Shown in pieces: positions 50,405-59,314 of a DNA stretch of 64,000 nucleotides. Origin of the DNA: Defluviimonas salinarum (lineage in GTDB: Bacteria > Pseudomonadota > Alphaproteobacteria > Rhodobacterales > Rhodobacteraceae); NCBI RefSeq assembly GCF_026013545.1, contig NZ_JAPDOG010000004.1, positions 186,001 to 250,000 of the forward strand. The letters run 5' to 3'. Both the position numbers and the translations under genes were made by a program. The notes under the pieces were generated by a model. It had not been told where the DNA came from and searched no databases. It was given only the letters and a program-made list of their open reading frames with translations. Each line of letters starts with the position of its first letter. The stretch's first letter is position 1.

Positions 50405-51412
50405 TCAGCTGCCGGCGTTGAAGGCCAGCGCGGCGTCGATGTTCTCCTGGCCGATGCCGTCGACGAACTGGTCCCAGACGGGCTTCATCGCGTCGACCCA
50501 GGCCTGACGCTGCGCGTCGTCGAGCTCGCGGATTACCCCGCCGTTGTCGAGGATCGCCTGGCGCGCCTCGGCATCGACCTGGGTCACGGCCGCGTTCCGC
50601 TCCATCGACACTTCGTGCAGGATCGTGGTGAGCTGGGTCCGCACGTCCTCGGGCAGGCTGTCCATCCAGTCGACCGAGGTGACGACGAGGTAGTCGAGCA
50701 CGCCGTGGTTGGTCTCGGTGATGCCGTCCTGGACCTCGTAGAACTTCTGGCCATAGATGTTGGACCAGGTGTTCTCCTGACCGTCGACGACGCCGGTCTG
50801 GAGCGCGCCGTAGACCTCGGCGAAGGCCATCGGCTGGGGCGAGGCGCCGAGCGTCTCCATCTGCGCCACGATCACGTCCGAAGGCTGAACGCGGATCTTC
50901 AGGCCCTTCATGTCCTCGGGCATCACGACCGGCTTCTTGGCCGACATCTGCTTCAGGCCGTTGTGCCAGAACTCCATGCCGAGGAGCCCGCGGCGCACCA
51001 TCGATTCCTTCATCGCCTGGCCCTGCTCGGAAGCCTGGAACGCATCGACCGCCTCGATGTTCTTGAACACGAAGGGAAGGTCGAAGATCTGGAACTGCTT
51101 GGTGAAGGCCTCGAATTTCGACAGTGACGGCGCGGCGAACTGGACGTCGCCCTGCAGCATCGCCTCGAGCACCTGGTCGTCATCGTAGAGCGTGGAGTTC
51201 GGGTAGACCTCGACACAGGCCTTGCCGTCCATCTCGGCGTTCACGCGGTCGGCGAACATCTGGGCGGCGATCCCCTTGGGGTGCTTGTCGGAGTTCGTCA
51301 CATGGGCGAACTTCATCACGATCTCGCCCTCGTCGCAGCCCGCCGAGGCGAACGCGGCGCCGGCCGAAAGCGCGAGCGCGATCGCGGTCATGGTGGTGGT
51401 GATGGTCTTCAT
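50405..51412 (-). CDS. dctP: TRAP transporter substrate-binding protein (DctP)
   Basis: The product is 335 residues with a signal peptide (1-23) and DctP motifs: FAHVTNSDKHPKGIAAQMF, CVEVYPNSTLYDDDQVLEAMLQGDVQFAAPS, LKIRVQPSDVIVAQMETLGA (the conserved carboxylate-binding Arg) and VVDGQENTWSNI. A cysteine pair near the N-terminus (Cys26 and Cys66) could form a disulfide. The substrate is probably a C4-dicarboxylate given the adjacent DctBD. GGAGG precedes ATG 51412. A putative operator lies upstream at 51479 and a stronger one at 51623. Confidence 0.92.
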   Translation of the reverse strand: MKTITTTMTAIALALSAGAAFASAGCDEGEIVMKFAHVTNSDKHPKGIAAQMFADRVNAEMDGKACVEVYPNSTLYDDDQVLEAMLQGDVQFAAPSLSKFEAFTKQFQIFDLPFVFKNIEAVDAFQASEQGQAMKESMVRRGLLGMEFWHNGLKQMSAKKPVVMPEDMKGLKIRVQPSDVIVAQMETLGASPQPMAFAEVYGALQTGVVDGQENTWSNIYGQKFYEVQDGITETNHGVLDYLVVTSVDWMDSLPEDVRTQLTTILHEVSMERNAAVTQVDAEARQAILDNGGVIRELDDAQRQAWVDAMKPVWDQFVDGIGQENIDAALAFNAGS

Positions 51413-51478
51413 CGGTTTCCTCCCGTTTTGACAATCCAGTGCAGTCACGCCGCGAAAACGGCGCCCGCATACAGGGAA

Positions 51479-51496
51479 GCGGCGGAAAGCCGCACC
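51479..51496. promoter_or_regulatory. Candidate DctD site 2 (weaker)
   Basis: GCGGCGGAAAGCCGCACC matches the palindrome at 51623 at 13 of 18 positions. It lies 67 bases upstream of dctP, closer than a normal enhancer. Confidence 0.5.
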
Positions 51497-51622
51497 CGCA
51501 ACAGATTGTTTTTCGGGTGGTGTTGAAGCCTTTTTATTGTTTTATATTCGTTACTTACCAGACGACCTCAGATCTCGGCGAAACTACACCGGGCGGATCG
51601 TCACACAACCGTTACCGTCGAC

Positions 51623-51640
51623 TGTGCGGAAATCCGCACA
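51623..51640. promoter_or_regulatory. Candidate DctD site 1 (perfect palindrome)
   Basis: TGTGCGGAAATCCGCACA is a perfect 8+2+8 palindrome directly after the dctD stop codon and 211 bases before dctP. Dyad sites of this form are known upstream of dctA in rhizobia. Confidence 0.7.
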
Positions 51641-52870
51641 TCAACTCCGGTAATCCTCGGGGCGAATCCCGTGGCGGGTGAGCTTGTCGTAGAAGGTCTT
51701 GCGCGGCAGCCTGAGCGCCGCCGCGGCCTCGGTCGCGTTGCCGCCGTGGCGCGTCAACGCCTCGATCAGGAGCGAACGTTCGACCCGCGCCATCTGCCCG
51801 GCGAGGCCGGTTTCGCCTTCGTCCTCGTGGCTCTCGCTCAGGCCCATCGCGAAACGCATCGCGGCGTTCATCAGCGCACGGGCGTTGCCGGTCCAGTCCT
51901 CGGCCATCAGGCCGGCGATGGTCTCGGGCGTGATCGCGGGCATCGGCAGGTCGGACTGCTCGCAGGCCAACGCGACATAGTGGCGGAAGAGCACCGGGAT
52001 GTCCTCGGGTCGCTCCTTCAGCGCCGGGATCCGCACCCGGATCACGTCGAGCTTGTAGAAGAGGTCGGGATTGAACCGCCCCGCTGCCGCCTCGCCCGCG
52101 AGGTCGCGGTAGGTTCCGGCGATGACGCGGGTGCCGGGATGGGCGTCGATGAGGTCGAGAAGCGCGAACTGCGCCGCAGGCGGCAGCACCGCGACCTCGT
52201 CGAGGAAGATCGAGCCGCCCTCGGCGCGCTCGAAGGCCACGGCAAGTGTATCCGGCGCGGCGGAGGCTGCCGAGATCTTCTGGAACGGGCGCATCGCGGC
52301 GGCGGAGAGCAGGTGGATCACCTCGGCCATCTTCGCGGTGCCCGCGCCCGGCGGCCCCGATATCAGCACCTCGGCCGAGGTCCGCGCCGCTGCCCGCGCC
52401 GCCTCGCGCATCTGCTCGGAGAGAGCGGAGGTTCCGACCAGCATCCGCGCCGCCGCATCGCCCTGCCGGATCTCGCGCTTCAACGCGCGGTTCTCAAGCA
52501 CCAGTGCGCGGGTCTTCAGCGCCTTGCCGACCACGGCGAGGAAGTCCGAGGGGCTGCACGGCTTCTCGATGAAGTCGAAGGCGCCGCCCGTCATGCCCTT
52601 GACCGCCATCGGCACATCGCCCTCCCCGGTCAGGAGGATCACCGGCAGGTCGGCGTCGACCTTGCGCGCATGGTCCAGCAGCGCGAAGCCGTCCTTGCCC
52701 GGCATGCGGATGTCGGAGACCACGATGCCCTGGAACTGCGTCGAGATATGGTCCTTGGCCTCGATGTAGCTTGACGCCAATATCGGTCTCAGCCCCGCCA
52801 GTTCCAGCGTCTGGCCCAAGGCCTCGCGCACCGCGCGGTCGTCGTCGACAAGTAGCACCCGGTCCGTCAT
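51641..52870 (-). CDS. dctD: DctD-like response regulator with degenerate AAA+ domain
   Basis: The product is 409 residues: receiver domain with phospho-acceptor Asp53 (VVSDIRMPGKDG), an NtrC-type AAA+ domain and a Fis helix-turn-helix (GGNATEAAAALRLPRKTFYDKLTRHGI). The AAA+ part is abnormal. Walker A reads GPPGAGTA (172-179), with Thr where the invariant Lys should be, and the sigma-54 contact loop GAFTGA is absent: the region between 200 and 216 is shortened and reads ISAASAAPDTLAVAFER. Walker B (IFLDE, 221-225) remains. It can still bind DNA but probably does not open sigma-54 promoters. Gene order is dctB-dctD-dctP-Q-M. Confidence 0.92.
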   Translation of the reverse strand: MTDRVLLVDDDRAVREALGQTLELAGLRPILASSYIEAKDHISTQFQGIVVSDIRMPGKDGFALLDHARKVDADLPVILLTGEGDVPMAVKGMTGGAFDFIEKPCSPSDFLAVVGKALKTRALVLENRALKREIRQGDAAARMLVGTSALSEQMREAARAAARTSAEVLISGPPGAGTAKMAEVIHLLSAAAMRPFQKISAASAAPDTLAVAFERAEGGSIFLDEVAVLPPAAQFALLDLIDAHPGTRVIAGTYRDLAGEAAAGRFNPDLFYKLDVIRVRIPALKERPEDIPVLFRHYVALACEQSDLPMPAITPETIAGLMAEDWTGNARALMNAAMRFAMGLSESHEDEGETGLAGQMARVERSLLIEALTRHGGNATEAAAALRLPRKTFYDKLTRHGIRPEDYRS

Positions 52871-54591
52871 GCCGCCTTGGTCCCCGGTTCGGCCGCGTCA
52901 AGCTCGACGACGAACTCCGCGCCGCCGGTGTCGCGGTTGCGCCCGGCGATCGTGCCGCCGAAGCTCTGGACGATGCCGTAGGAGATCGAGAGGCCGAGCC
53001 CCATTCCCTCGCTCGCGCCGACCTCCTTGGTCGAGTAGAACGGGTCGAAGATCCGATCCGGCTCGGCGATGCCCGGCCCGGTATCAGCGACGGCGAGCCG
53101 CACCCGCCCGGCGACAGGGGCGATGTTGATCGAGACGGTCCCGCCCGCCTCCATCGCGTCGGCGGCATTGGCGAGCAAGTTCATCACCACTTGCTGCAGC
53201 CGCACCTCGCCGCCGCGCACCCAGACGGCCGCCGCAGGCGGCTGCCAGTCCACGCCGACGCCGCTCGCCCTGAGCCGCGCCTCGCTGAGTTCCAGCGCAT
53301 CCGCAACGACCTGGACGAGATCGACATCGCTCATCCCGTCATGCTCCTGCCGCGCGAATGCGCGCAGGTTCTTGATGATCCGCCCCATCCGCCGGGCAAG
53401 GTCGTTGATGCGGCCAAGGTTCTCGGCCGCCTTCTCGGGCTGGGCGCGGTCGAGGAACAGCCCGGCATTCTCGGCGTAGGAGCGGATCGCCATCAGCGGC
53501 TGGTTGAGCTCGTGGCTGATCCCGGCCGACATCTGGCCGAGCGCCGAAAGCTTGCCCGCCTGCACCAGCTCCGCCTGGGCGCGGTGGAGCTGCTCGTTCG
53601 CCTCCGACAGCTCCCGCGTGCGTTCCTCGACACGGGTTTCGAGCCGAGCATTTGCCTCGGCTTCGGCCGCGAGCTGCACCGCGAGCGCGCGCCGCCTCTC
53701 CAGAAGCGCGTAGCCCCCCGCCCCGATCACCAGGCAGGCCGCCGCCGCCACCAGCGCCTGCAGAAGCGCTTGCCGTTCCGCCGGGGCGATGTCGACCAGA
53801 GCCTCGCCGGTCATCTCGATCACCGGCAGCGGCCGCGTCAGATGCAGCGCGCGGGCCGGCAGGTAGGGACCGCCGTCGAGATCCCAGACCTCGTGGCGGT
53901 CGATATGTCGAACCTTGCGGCGCAGAAGATCCGCCGGCACCTCGCCCTCGCCTTCGGGCATGAGGTCGAGCCGCACCAGCACCAGTTCGTCGCGGTTCGA
54001 CACGAAGGCGATGCCGTCGCTGTCGGTGAAGAAGACGATCATCGGCTCGCCGCGCCAGATCACCTCGACCGCTTCGGTCTCGATCCGCACCACCAGTGCA
54101 CCCGCGACCGGGCCATCCGGCGAGAAGACCGGCGCGGCATAGACGAAGAGCCGCCGCCCGGTTTCCTTTTCGATCTCATGATGAAATCCGAGCGCACCCT
54201 GCATGGCCCGGCGCACATAGGGCGCGGTGGAGCGGTTCGCGCCGCGTCCCGGCCCCGACGAGGCGATGATGCGGCCCGAGGCACCGACGAGCAGGAACTC
54301 GTCCGAGCGTGTCATGTCGGCGGTGCGCCGCAGAAGCGCGTCGACCGGTTCGGCCGGCACCGAAGGATCGAGGGCGAAGCGCAGGATCTCTGGATGGTCC
54401 GCCATCAGCACGGTCATCTCGCGGTAGCGCTGGAGTTGACCAAGCAGCCGGTCGCCCGCGAGCGCCAGATCGGCGCGTCCGCGCTCCTCGAGCCGCGTCA
54501 GCGCGTCGTCGAGTGCCCGCCACCAGGTGCCGGCGATCACCGCCCCCGCAAGGCTCAGAAATACTGCGAGCGCCAGCGCGCGTCGGATCAT
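52867..54591 (-). CDS. dctB: DctB-type sensor histidine kinase
   Basis: The product is 574 residues: an N-terminal helix (3-22), a periplasmic double-PDC sensor (about 23-275), a second helix (about 282-303), a coiled coil and a kinase domain. Phospho-acceptor His360 lies in GISHELNQPLMAIRSYAEN, with N box NLLANAADAM and G boxes DTGPGI and GMGLGLSI. It senses C4-dicarboxylates directly in rhizobial models. It is translationally coupled to dctD (ATGA) and opposite the XRE-cupin gene. Confidence 0.93.
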   Translation of the reverse strand: MIRRALALAVFLSLAGAVIAGTWWRALDDALTRLEERGRADLALAGDRLLGQLQRYREMTVLMADHPEILRFALDPSVPAEPVDALLRRTADMTRSDEFLLVGASGRIIASSGPGRGANRSTAPYVRRAMQGALGFHHEIEKETGRRLFVYAAPVFSPDGPVAGALVVRIETEAVEVIWRGEPMIVFFTDSDGIAFVSNRDELVLVRLDLMPEGEGEVPADLLRRKVRHIDRHEVWDLDGGPYLPARALHLTRPLPVIEMTGEALVDIAPAERQALLQALVAAAACLVIGAGGYALLERRRALAVQLAAEAEANARLETRVEERTRELSEANEQLHRAQAELVQAGKLSALGQMSAGISHELNQPLMAIRSYAENAGLFLDRAQPEKAAENLGRINDLARRMGRIIKNLRAFARQEHDGMSDVDLVQVVADALELSEARLRASGVGVDWQPPAAAVWVRGGEVRLQQVVMNLLANAADAMEAGGTVSINIAPVAGRVRLAVADTGPGIAEPDRIFDPFYSTKEVGASEGMGLGLSISYGIVQSFGGTIAGRNRDTGGAEFVVELDAAEPGTKAA

Positions 54592-54720
54592 GCCGTTCCT
54601 CCTCCGGTCTGGCAGTCTACCGAAGTGGCCACGGCAATTGCCAGCGCAATTCGTTTGCCATCAGGCCGGCCGGGCGGGCGTAAAACTCGACAGGGCTTAC
54701 GCAACGGAAAGAAAACTTTT

Positions 54721-54746
54721 TTGGCTGACAAAAATTTTTTTACCAA
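54721..54746. promoter_or_regulatory. A/T-rich dyad between dctB and the XRE-cupin gene
   Basis: TTGG (54721-54724) and CCAA (54743-54746) flank AAAAATTTTTTT. It stands out sharply from the local GC level and lies 35 bases before the XRE-cupin start, a position suited to autoregulation. Confidence 0.5.
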
Positions 54747-54780
54747 TACAGTAGTCCCCGCCCGACTCGGAGTCGACGAC

Positions 54781-55410
54781 TTGCCCAAACCGCAACCGCA
54801 GACGACCACCAGCATCGGACCGCTCATCCGCGCCCGCCGCCGACAGTTGTCGATCACGCTGCAGGAACTGGGGGAAAAGTCCGGCGTCTCGGTCGGCTAT
54901 CTCAGCCAGCTCGAACGCGACAACGCCACGCCGACCCTCGGCACGCTGGCGCAGATCGCGCAGGCGCTCGGCGTCGGGCTCGACTACTTCATCGCCGCGC
55001 CGCGCCCGGCCGACGCGCTGACCGTCGCGGCGGACCGGCCGCGCTTCTCGATCGATGGCTCCTCCGTCGTCTATGAACGCATCGGCGCCGAGTTTCCCGG
55101 CAGCGAGCTGTCGTCCTTCATCCTGCATGTCCCGCCCGGCTACCGCTCTGAGACCGTGAGCCACGAGGGCGAGGAGATCGTCTTCGTGCTCGAAGGCAGC
55201 GTGGTGCAGGTGCTCGAGGGCGAGGAGTTCCGCATGACGGAGGGCGACAGCCTGCATTACCGCGGCAACCGCCCGCATGGCTGGTACAATGACAGCGGCA
55301 GGCCGGCGAAGATCCTCTGGACCGGCACGCTCGAGCTTTTCCGCGGCCCGACCCGTGCCGCGCCGGTCCTGCCCTCGCTCGCCTCGGGCATGCAGGAGGG
55401 CGAGGCATGA
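54781..55410 (+). CDS. XRE-cupin transcriptional regulator
   Basis: The product is 209 residues from TTG 54781 (GGAG eight bases upstream). An N-terminal XRE helix-turn-helix is at about 14-68 (ITLQELGEKSGVSVGYLSQLERDNATPTLGTLAQIAQALGV). A C-terminal cupin (about 115-190) has PGYRSETVSHEGEEIVFVLEGSVV and YRGNRPHGWYN with candidate metal or ligand histidines. Such regulators often control adjacent amine, peptide or amino-acid import and degradation genes. It heads the Dpp-like operon 145 bases downstream on the same strand and is divergent from dctB. Confidence 0.85.
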   Translation: MPKPQPQTTTSIGPLIRARRRQLSITLQELGEKSGVSVGYLSQLERDNATPTLGTLAQIAQALGVGLDYFIAAPRPADALTVAADRPRFSIDGSSVVYERIGAEFPGSELSSFILHVPPGYRSETVSHEGEEIVFVLEGSVVQVLEGEEFRMTEGDSLHYRGNRPHGWYNDSGRPAKILWTGTLELFRGPTRAAPVLPSLASGMQEGEA

Positions 55411-55555
55411 CCGGCCGTCACCGCGACCGCAACCAACACCGAAATTCCCCGGCCATCGGCCTCGCCGACAACCGGACCGGGGATGAGCCCTGCCTATCCG
55501 CGCCGCGGAACGGCAGCAACGACTGAAAAAACGAACCTCAACCTGGGAGTAACAG

Positions 55556-57148
55556 ATGAACCTGAAATACCAACTCGCAACCGGCCTCGTGCTTGCCGCC
55601 CTGATGGGCGGCGCGGCCTCGGCCAAGACGCTGGTCTATTGCTCGGAAGGCTCGCCCGAGGGCTTCGACGCGGCGCTCTACACCTCCGGCACCACTTTCG
55701 ACGCCTCCGAACACACGATCTACGACAAGCTCGTGCTGTTCGAGACCGGCACCACCAACGTGATTCCCGGCCTCGCCGAGAGCTGGGAGACCTCCGAGGA
55801 CGGGCTGGAATATACGTTCCACCTCCGTCAGGGCGTCAATTTCCACGCGAATGACCAGTTCACCCCGACGCGCGACTTCAACGCCGATGACGTGATCTTC
55901 TCGTTCGAGCGTCAGGGCAAGGCCGACAACCCGTACAACCAGGTTTCCGGCGGCACCTGGGAATACTTCAACGGCATGTCGATGCCCGACCTGATCAAGG
56001 AAATCGTCAAGGTCGACGACTACACCGTGAAGTTCGTGCTGAACCGGCCCGAGGCGCCGATGGTGTCGAACCTCGCGATGGGCTTCGCCTCGATCATGTC
56101 GAAGGAATACGCCGACGCGATGCTCGAGGCCGGCACGCCCGAGATGCTGAACCAGGCGCCGATCGGCACCGGGCCGTTCAGCTTCGTCGCCTATCAGAAG
56201 GACGCGGTGATCCGCTACAAGGCGAACCCGGACTACTGGCGCGGCGCCTCGCCGATCGACGATCTCGTCTTCGCGATCACTCCGGACGCGAGCGTCCGCT
56301 ACCAGAAGCTGAAGGCGGGCGAGTGCCATGTCATGCCATATCCGAACCCGGCTGACGTCGAGGCGATGAAGGCCGACCCGGACGTGCAGCTTCTGGAGCA
56401 GGAAGGGCTCAACGTCGGCTATCTCGCCTACAACACCAAGGTCGCGCCCTTCGACAACACCGCCGTGCGCAAGGCGCTCAACATGGCGATCGACAAGAAG
56501 GCGATCATCGACGTCGTCTTCCAGGGTGCCGGTCAGGCCGCGAAGAACCCGATCCCGCCGACGATCTGGTCCTATAACGACGCGGTCGAGGACGATCCCT
56601 ATGATCCCGAAGCCGCCAAGGCCGCGCTGGCCGAAGCGGGCGTCTCGGACCTCTCGATGAAGATCTGGGCGATGCCGGTGCAACGCCCGTACAACCCGAA
56701 CGCACGGCGCATGGCCGAGCTGATCCAGGCCGACATGGCCAAGATCGGCGTCACCGTCGAGATCGTGTCCTACGAATGGGGCGAGTATCTCGAGCGTTCG
56801 AAGGCCGAGGACCGCGACGGCGCGGTGCTGCTGGGCTGGACCGGCGACAACGGCGACCCGGACAACTTCCTCGCGGTGCTGCTCGGCTGTGACGCCGTCG
56901 GCGGCTCCAACCGCGCCCAGTGGTGCAACGAGGAGTTCAACGATCTCGTCCAGAAGGCCAAGGTGACGTCGAACCCGGAAGAGCGCACCAAGCTCTATGA
57001 AGAGGCGCAGGTCGTCTTCAAGCGCGAGGCGCCCTGGGCCACGATCGCCCATTCGGTGGTGTTCATGCCGGTGCGTCCGGAAGTGACCGGATACAAGGTC
57101 CATCCGCTCGGCGGCCACATCTTCTACGGCGTCGACCTGACGGAATGA
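55556..57148 (+). CDS. Dpp-like ABC substrate-binding protein
   Basis: The product is 530 residues with a signal peptide (1-23) and family 5 extracellular solute-binding blocks: LVYCSEGSPEGFDAALYTSGTTFDASEHTIYDKLV, GLAESWETSEDGLEYTFHLRQGVNFH, PIGTGPFSFVAYQKDAVIRYKANPDYW and YNTKVAPFDNTAVRKALNMAID. Closest in feel to DppA, but context (enamidase, M24 enzyme) allows other ligands. A strong hairpin follows its stop. GGGAG precedes the ATG. Confidence 0.9.
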   Translation: MNLKYQLATGLVLAALMGGAASAKTLVYCSEGSPEGFDAALYTSGTTFDASEHTIYDKLVLFETGTTNVIPGLAESWETSEDGLEYTFHLRQGVNFHANDQFTPTRDFNADDVIFSFERQGKADNPYNQVSGGTWEYFNGMSMPDLIKEIVKVDDYTVKFVLNRPEAPMVSNLAMGFASIMSKEYADAMLEAGTPEMLNQAPIGTGPFSFVAYQKDAVIRYKANPDYWRGASPIDDLVFAITPDASVRYQKLKAGECHVMPYPNPADVEAMKADPDVQLLEQEGLNVGYLAYNTKVAPFDNTAVRKALNMAIDKKAIIDVVFQGAGQAAKNPIPPTIWSYNDAVEDDPYDPEAAKAALAEAGVSDLSMKIWAMPVQRPYNPNARRMAELIQADMAKIGVTVEIVSYEWGEYLERSKAEDRDGAVLLGWTGDNGDPDNFLAVLLGCDAVGGSNRAQWCNEEFNDLVQKAKVTSNPEERTKLYEEAQVVFKREAPWATIAHSVVFMPVRPEVTGYKVHPLGGHIFYGVDLTE

Positions 57149-57157
57149 TGCAAAGGC

Positions 57158-57179
57158 GCGGGGCCGGATCCGGCCCCGC
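57158..57179 (+). other. Intercistronic palindrome after the binding-protein gene
   Basis: Arms GCGGGGCCGG/CCGGCCCCGC form a perfect 22-base palindrome with the tip GATC-like centre AT, ten bases after the stop and without U tract. As after dctP, it probably stabilises the binding-protein mRNA. Confidence 0.65.
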
Positions 57180-57205
57180 CCGCCTCTCGGGGGGGAGCAC
57201 AACAC

Positions 57206-58306
57206 ATGACTGACCGTTACGCCGCGCATCGGGCGATTGCGCGCGATCTCGGTGCCGAGGCGGTGGCGCTGGTGCCGGGGCCGAACTTCGAGCGCCTCTA
57301 CCGTGCGCCCTTCGGAACCAACGAGCGCCCCCTTGTCGTCGTGATCCCGGTCGAGGGCGCGCCCGCCGCAGTCGTTCCCAACCTCGAACTCAGCTCCTTC
57401 GCCAAGCTCGGCTTCGAGGGCGAGGTCTTCGACTGGCGCGACCAGACCGGCTACGCCGATGCCTTCGCCGCCCTCTCCCGCCACCTGCCGCTCCGCTCGA
57501 TCGCGGTCGAGGGCCAGGTGATGCGGGTCTTCGTCCACCACGCGCTCACCACCGCTTCTCCGGGGATCGCGGTCCTTGACGCGGAGCGCGAGATCTCCGG
57601 CCTCCGGCTCAGGAAGACCGACGACGAGATCTCCGCGATGACCGAGGCGATCCGTATCTCCGAGGCAGCCCTTGGCGAGACCCTCGACCAGGTGAAGCCC
57701 GGCATGACCGAAGCCGCGGTCGAGCGCCTGCTTGTCGCCGCGCTCTTCGCCCACGGCGCGGACGACCAAGCGTTCGGCGCGCTCGTCGCGGCCTCCGACA
57801 ACTCCGCCCATTCCCACGCCCATGCCCGCGCCGATTACGAGATCCGGCCCGGCGACGCGCTGCTTCTCGATTTCGGCGCAAAGAAAGGCGGCCTCTGCGC
57901 CGACATCACCCGCACCGTCTTCGTCGGCCACGCCACGGACGAGGCCCAGGCGGTCTACGACACGGTCCTGCGCGCCAACCTCGCGGGCTTCGCCGCGACC
58001 CGGCCCGGCGCCACGGCGCACGACGTGGACGACGCGGTGATCTCGGTCCTCGAAGCCTCGCCCTATGCCGACCGGATCCGCACCAAGACCGGCCACGGGC
58101 TTGGCCGCGACGTGCACGAGGCGCCCTACATCATGCGCGGCAACAGCCAGACACTGGAGCCCGGCATGGTCTTCACCAATGAACCCGGCCTCTACCGAAC
58201 CGGCCCCGGCGGTTTCGGCGTCAGGATCGAGGACGACGTCCTCGTCACCGAGAGCGAAAGCCGCTCGCTCACCACATTCCCCAAAGAACTGAAGGTCGTC
58301 GGCTGA
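57206..58306 (+). CDS. M24 family metallopeptidase / Xaa-Pro aminopeptidase-like hydrolase
   Basis: The product is 366 residues of the pita-bread fold. An N-terminal creatinase-like domain (1-130) precedes the catalytic part, with the five metal ligands visible: Asp in LLLDFGAKKGGLCADITRT (both Asp), His in GHGLGRDVHEAP, Glu in FTNEPGLY and Glu in VRIEDDVLVTE. It may cleave X-Pro peptides or another C-N bond. The stop overlaps the next gene as TGATG, tying it to the importer. Confidence 0.88.
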   Translation: MTDRYAAHRAIARDLGAEAVALVPGPNFERLYRAPFGTNERPLVVVIPVEGAPAAVVPNLELSSFAKLGFEGEVFDWRDQTGYADAFAALSRHLPLRSIAVEGQVMRVFVHHALTTASPGIAVLDAEREISGLRLRKTDDEISAMTEAIRISEAALGETLDQVKPGMTEAAVERLLVAALFAHGADDQAFGALVAASDNSAHSHAHARADYEIRPGDALLLDFGAKKGGLCADITRTVFVGHATDEAQAVYDTVLRANLAGFAATRPGATAHDVDDAVISVLEASPYADRIRTKTGHGLGRDVHEAPYIMRGNSQTLEPGMVFTNEPGLYRTGPGGFGVRIEDDVLVTESESRSLTTFPKELKVVG

Positions 58307-59313
58307 TGCTCAGATATCTCCTCTCGCGCCTCCTGACGTTCCTGCCGACATTCTTCGGCGTGACGATCATCTCGTTTTCGTTCATCCGGCTCCTGCCGGG
58401 CGACCCGATCATCGTCATGGCCGGCGAACGCGGCGTCAGCGCGGAACGCTATGAAGAACTCGTCCAGCAGTTCGGCTTCGACCAGCCGCTCTGGCGGCAA
58501 TACATCGACTATCTCGGCGGCGTCATCCAGGGCGACCTCGGCCAGAGCTTCGTGACCAAGAAGCCGGTCTGGGACGAGTTCTTCGCGCTCTTCCCGGCGA
58601 CCCTGGAACTGTCGGTCTGCGCGATGATCTTCGCGGTGGCCCTCGGCCTTCCGGCCGGCGTCATCGCGGCGGTGAACCGCGGCAAGCTCTTCGACCGGAC
58701 GCTGATGTCGACGGCCCTCGTCGGCTACTCGATGCCGATCTTCTGGTGGGCACTGCTCCTCATCATCGTCTTTTCCGGCATGCTCGGGCTCACGCCGGTC
58801 TCGGGCCGGATCAGCCTGCTCTACTATTTCGACAACACCACCGGCTTCATGCTGATCGACTCGCTCCGCTCGGGCCAGTCCGGCGCCTTCACCTCGGCCG
58901 TCCACCACCTGGTCCTGCCGACGATCGTCCTCGGCACCATCCCCCTGGCGGTCATCGCCCGCCAGACCCGCTCGGCGATGCTGGAGGTCCTCTCCGAAGA
59001 CTATATCCGCACCGCCCGCGCCAAGGGTCTCGCGCCGTTCCGGGTGAACGGGGTCCATGCGCTCCGAAACGCGCTCATCCCGGTCGTGACCGTGATCGGG
59101 CTTTCGGTCGGCACGCTACTCGCCGGCGCGATCCTCACCGAGACGATCTTCTCCTGGCCCGGCATCGGCAAGTGGATGGTCGATTCGATCTTCCGCCGCG
59201 ACTACCCGGTCGTGCAGGGCGGGCTCCTTCTGATCGCCGTCATGGTGATGATCGTGAACCTGACCGTGGACCTGCTCTACGGCTTCATCAACCCCAAGAT
59301 CCGGAAGCGCTGA
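58306..59313 (+). CDS. Dpp-like ABC permease (DppB type)
   Basis: The product is 335 residues with six helices: the DppB-type N-terminus MLRYLLSRLLTFLPTFFGVTIISFSFIRLLPGDP and the ATPase-contact loop LSEDYIRTARAKGLAPFRVNGVHALRNALIPVVTVIG. It forms the pore with the DppC-like subunit encoded next, after one base. Its ATG overlaps the peptidase stop. Confidence 0.92.
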   Translation: MLRYLLSRLLTFLPTFFGVTIISFSFIRLLPGDPIIVMAGERGVSAERYEELVQQFGFDQPLWRQYIDYLGGVIQGDLGQSFVTKKPVWDEFFALFPATLELSVCAMIFAVALGLPAGVIAAVNRGKLFDRTLMSTALVGYSMPIFWWALLLIIVFSGMLGLTPVSGRISLLYYFDNTTGFMLIDSLRSGQSGAFTSAVHHLVLPTIVLGTIPLAVIARQTRSAMLEVLSEDYIRTARAKGLAPFRVNGVHALRNALIPVVTVIGLSVGTLLAGAILTETIFSWPGIGKWMVDSIFRRDYPVVQGGLLLIAVMVMIVNLTVDLLYGFINPKIRKR

Positions 59314-59314
59314 G

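Noticed and set aside
51413-51622. Sigma-54 promoter before dctP
   Set aside because: A TTGC word is present, but no GG lies at the required spacing on the minus strand.
52771-54780. Plus-strand extension of the XRE-cupin frame back into dctB
   Set aside because: Antisense to dctB/dctD and without domain content; the regulator begins at TTG 54781.
55538-58117. Minus-strand frame of 859 codons under the Dpp-like binding protein and M24 genes
   Set aside because: His/Asp/Arg-rich shadow, no domain; both plus-strand genes are well supported.
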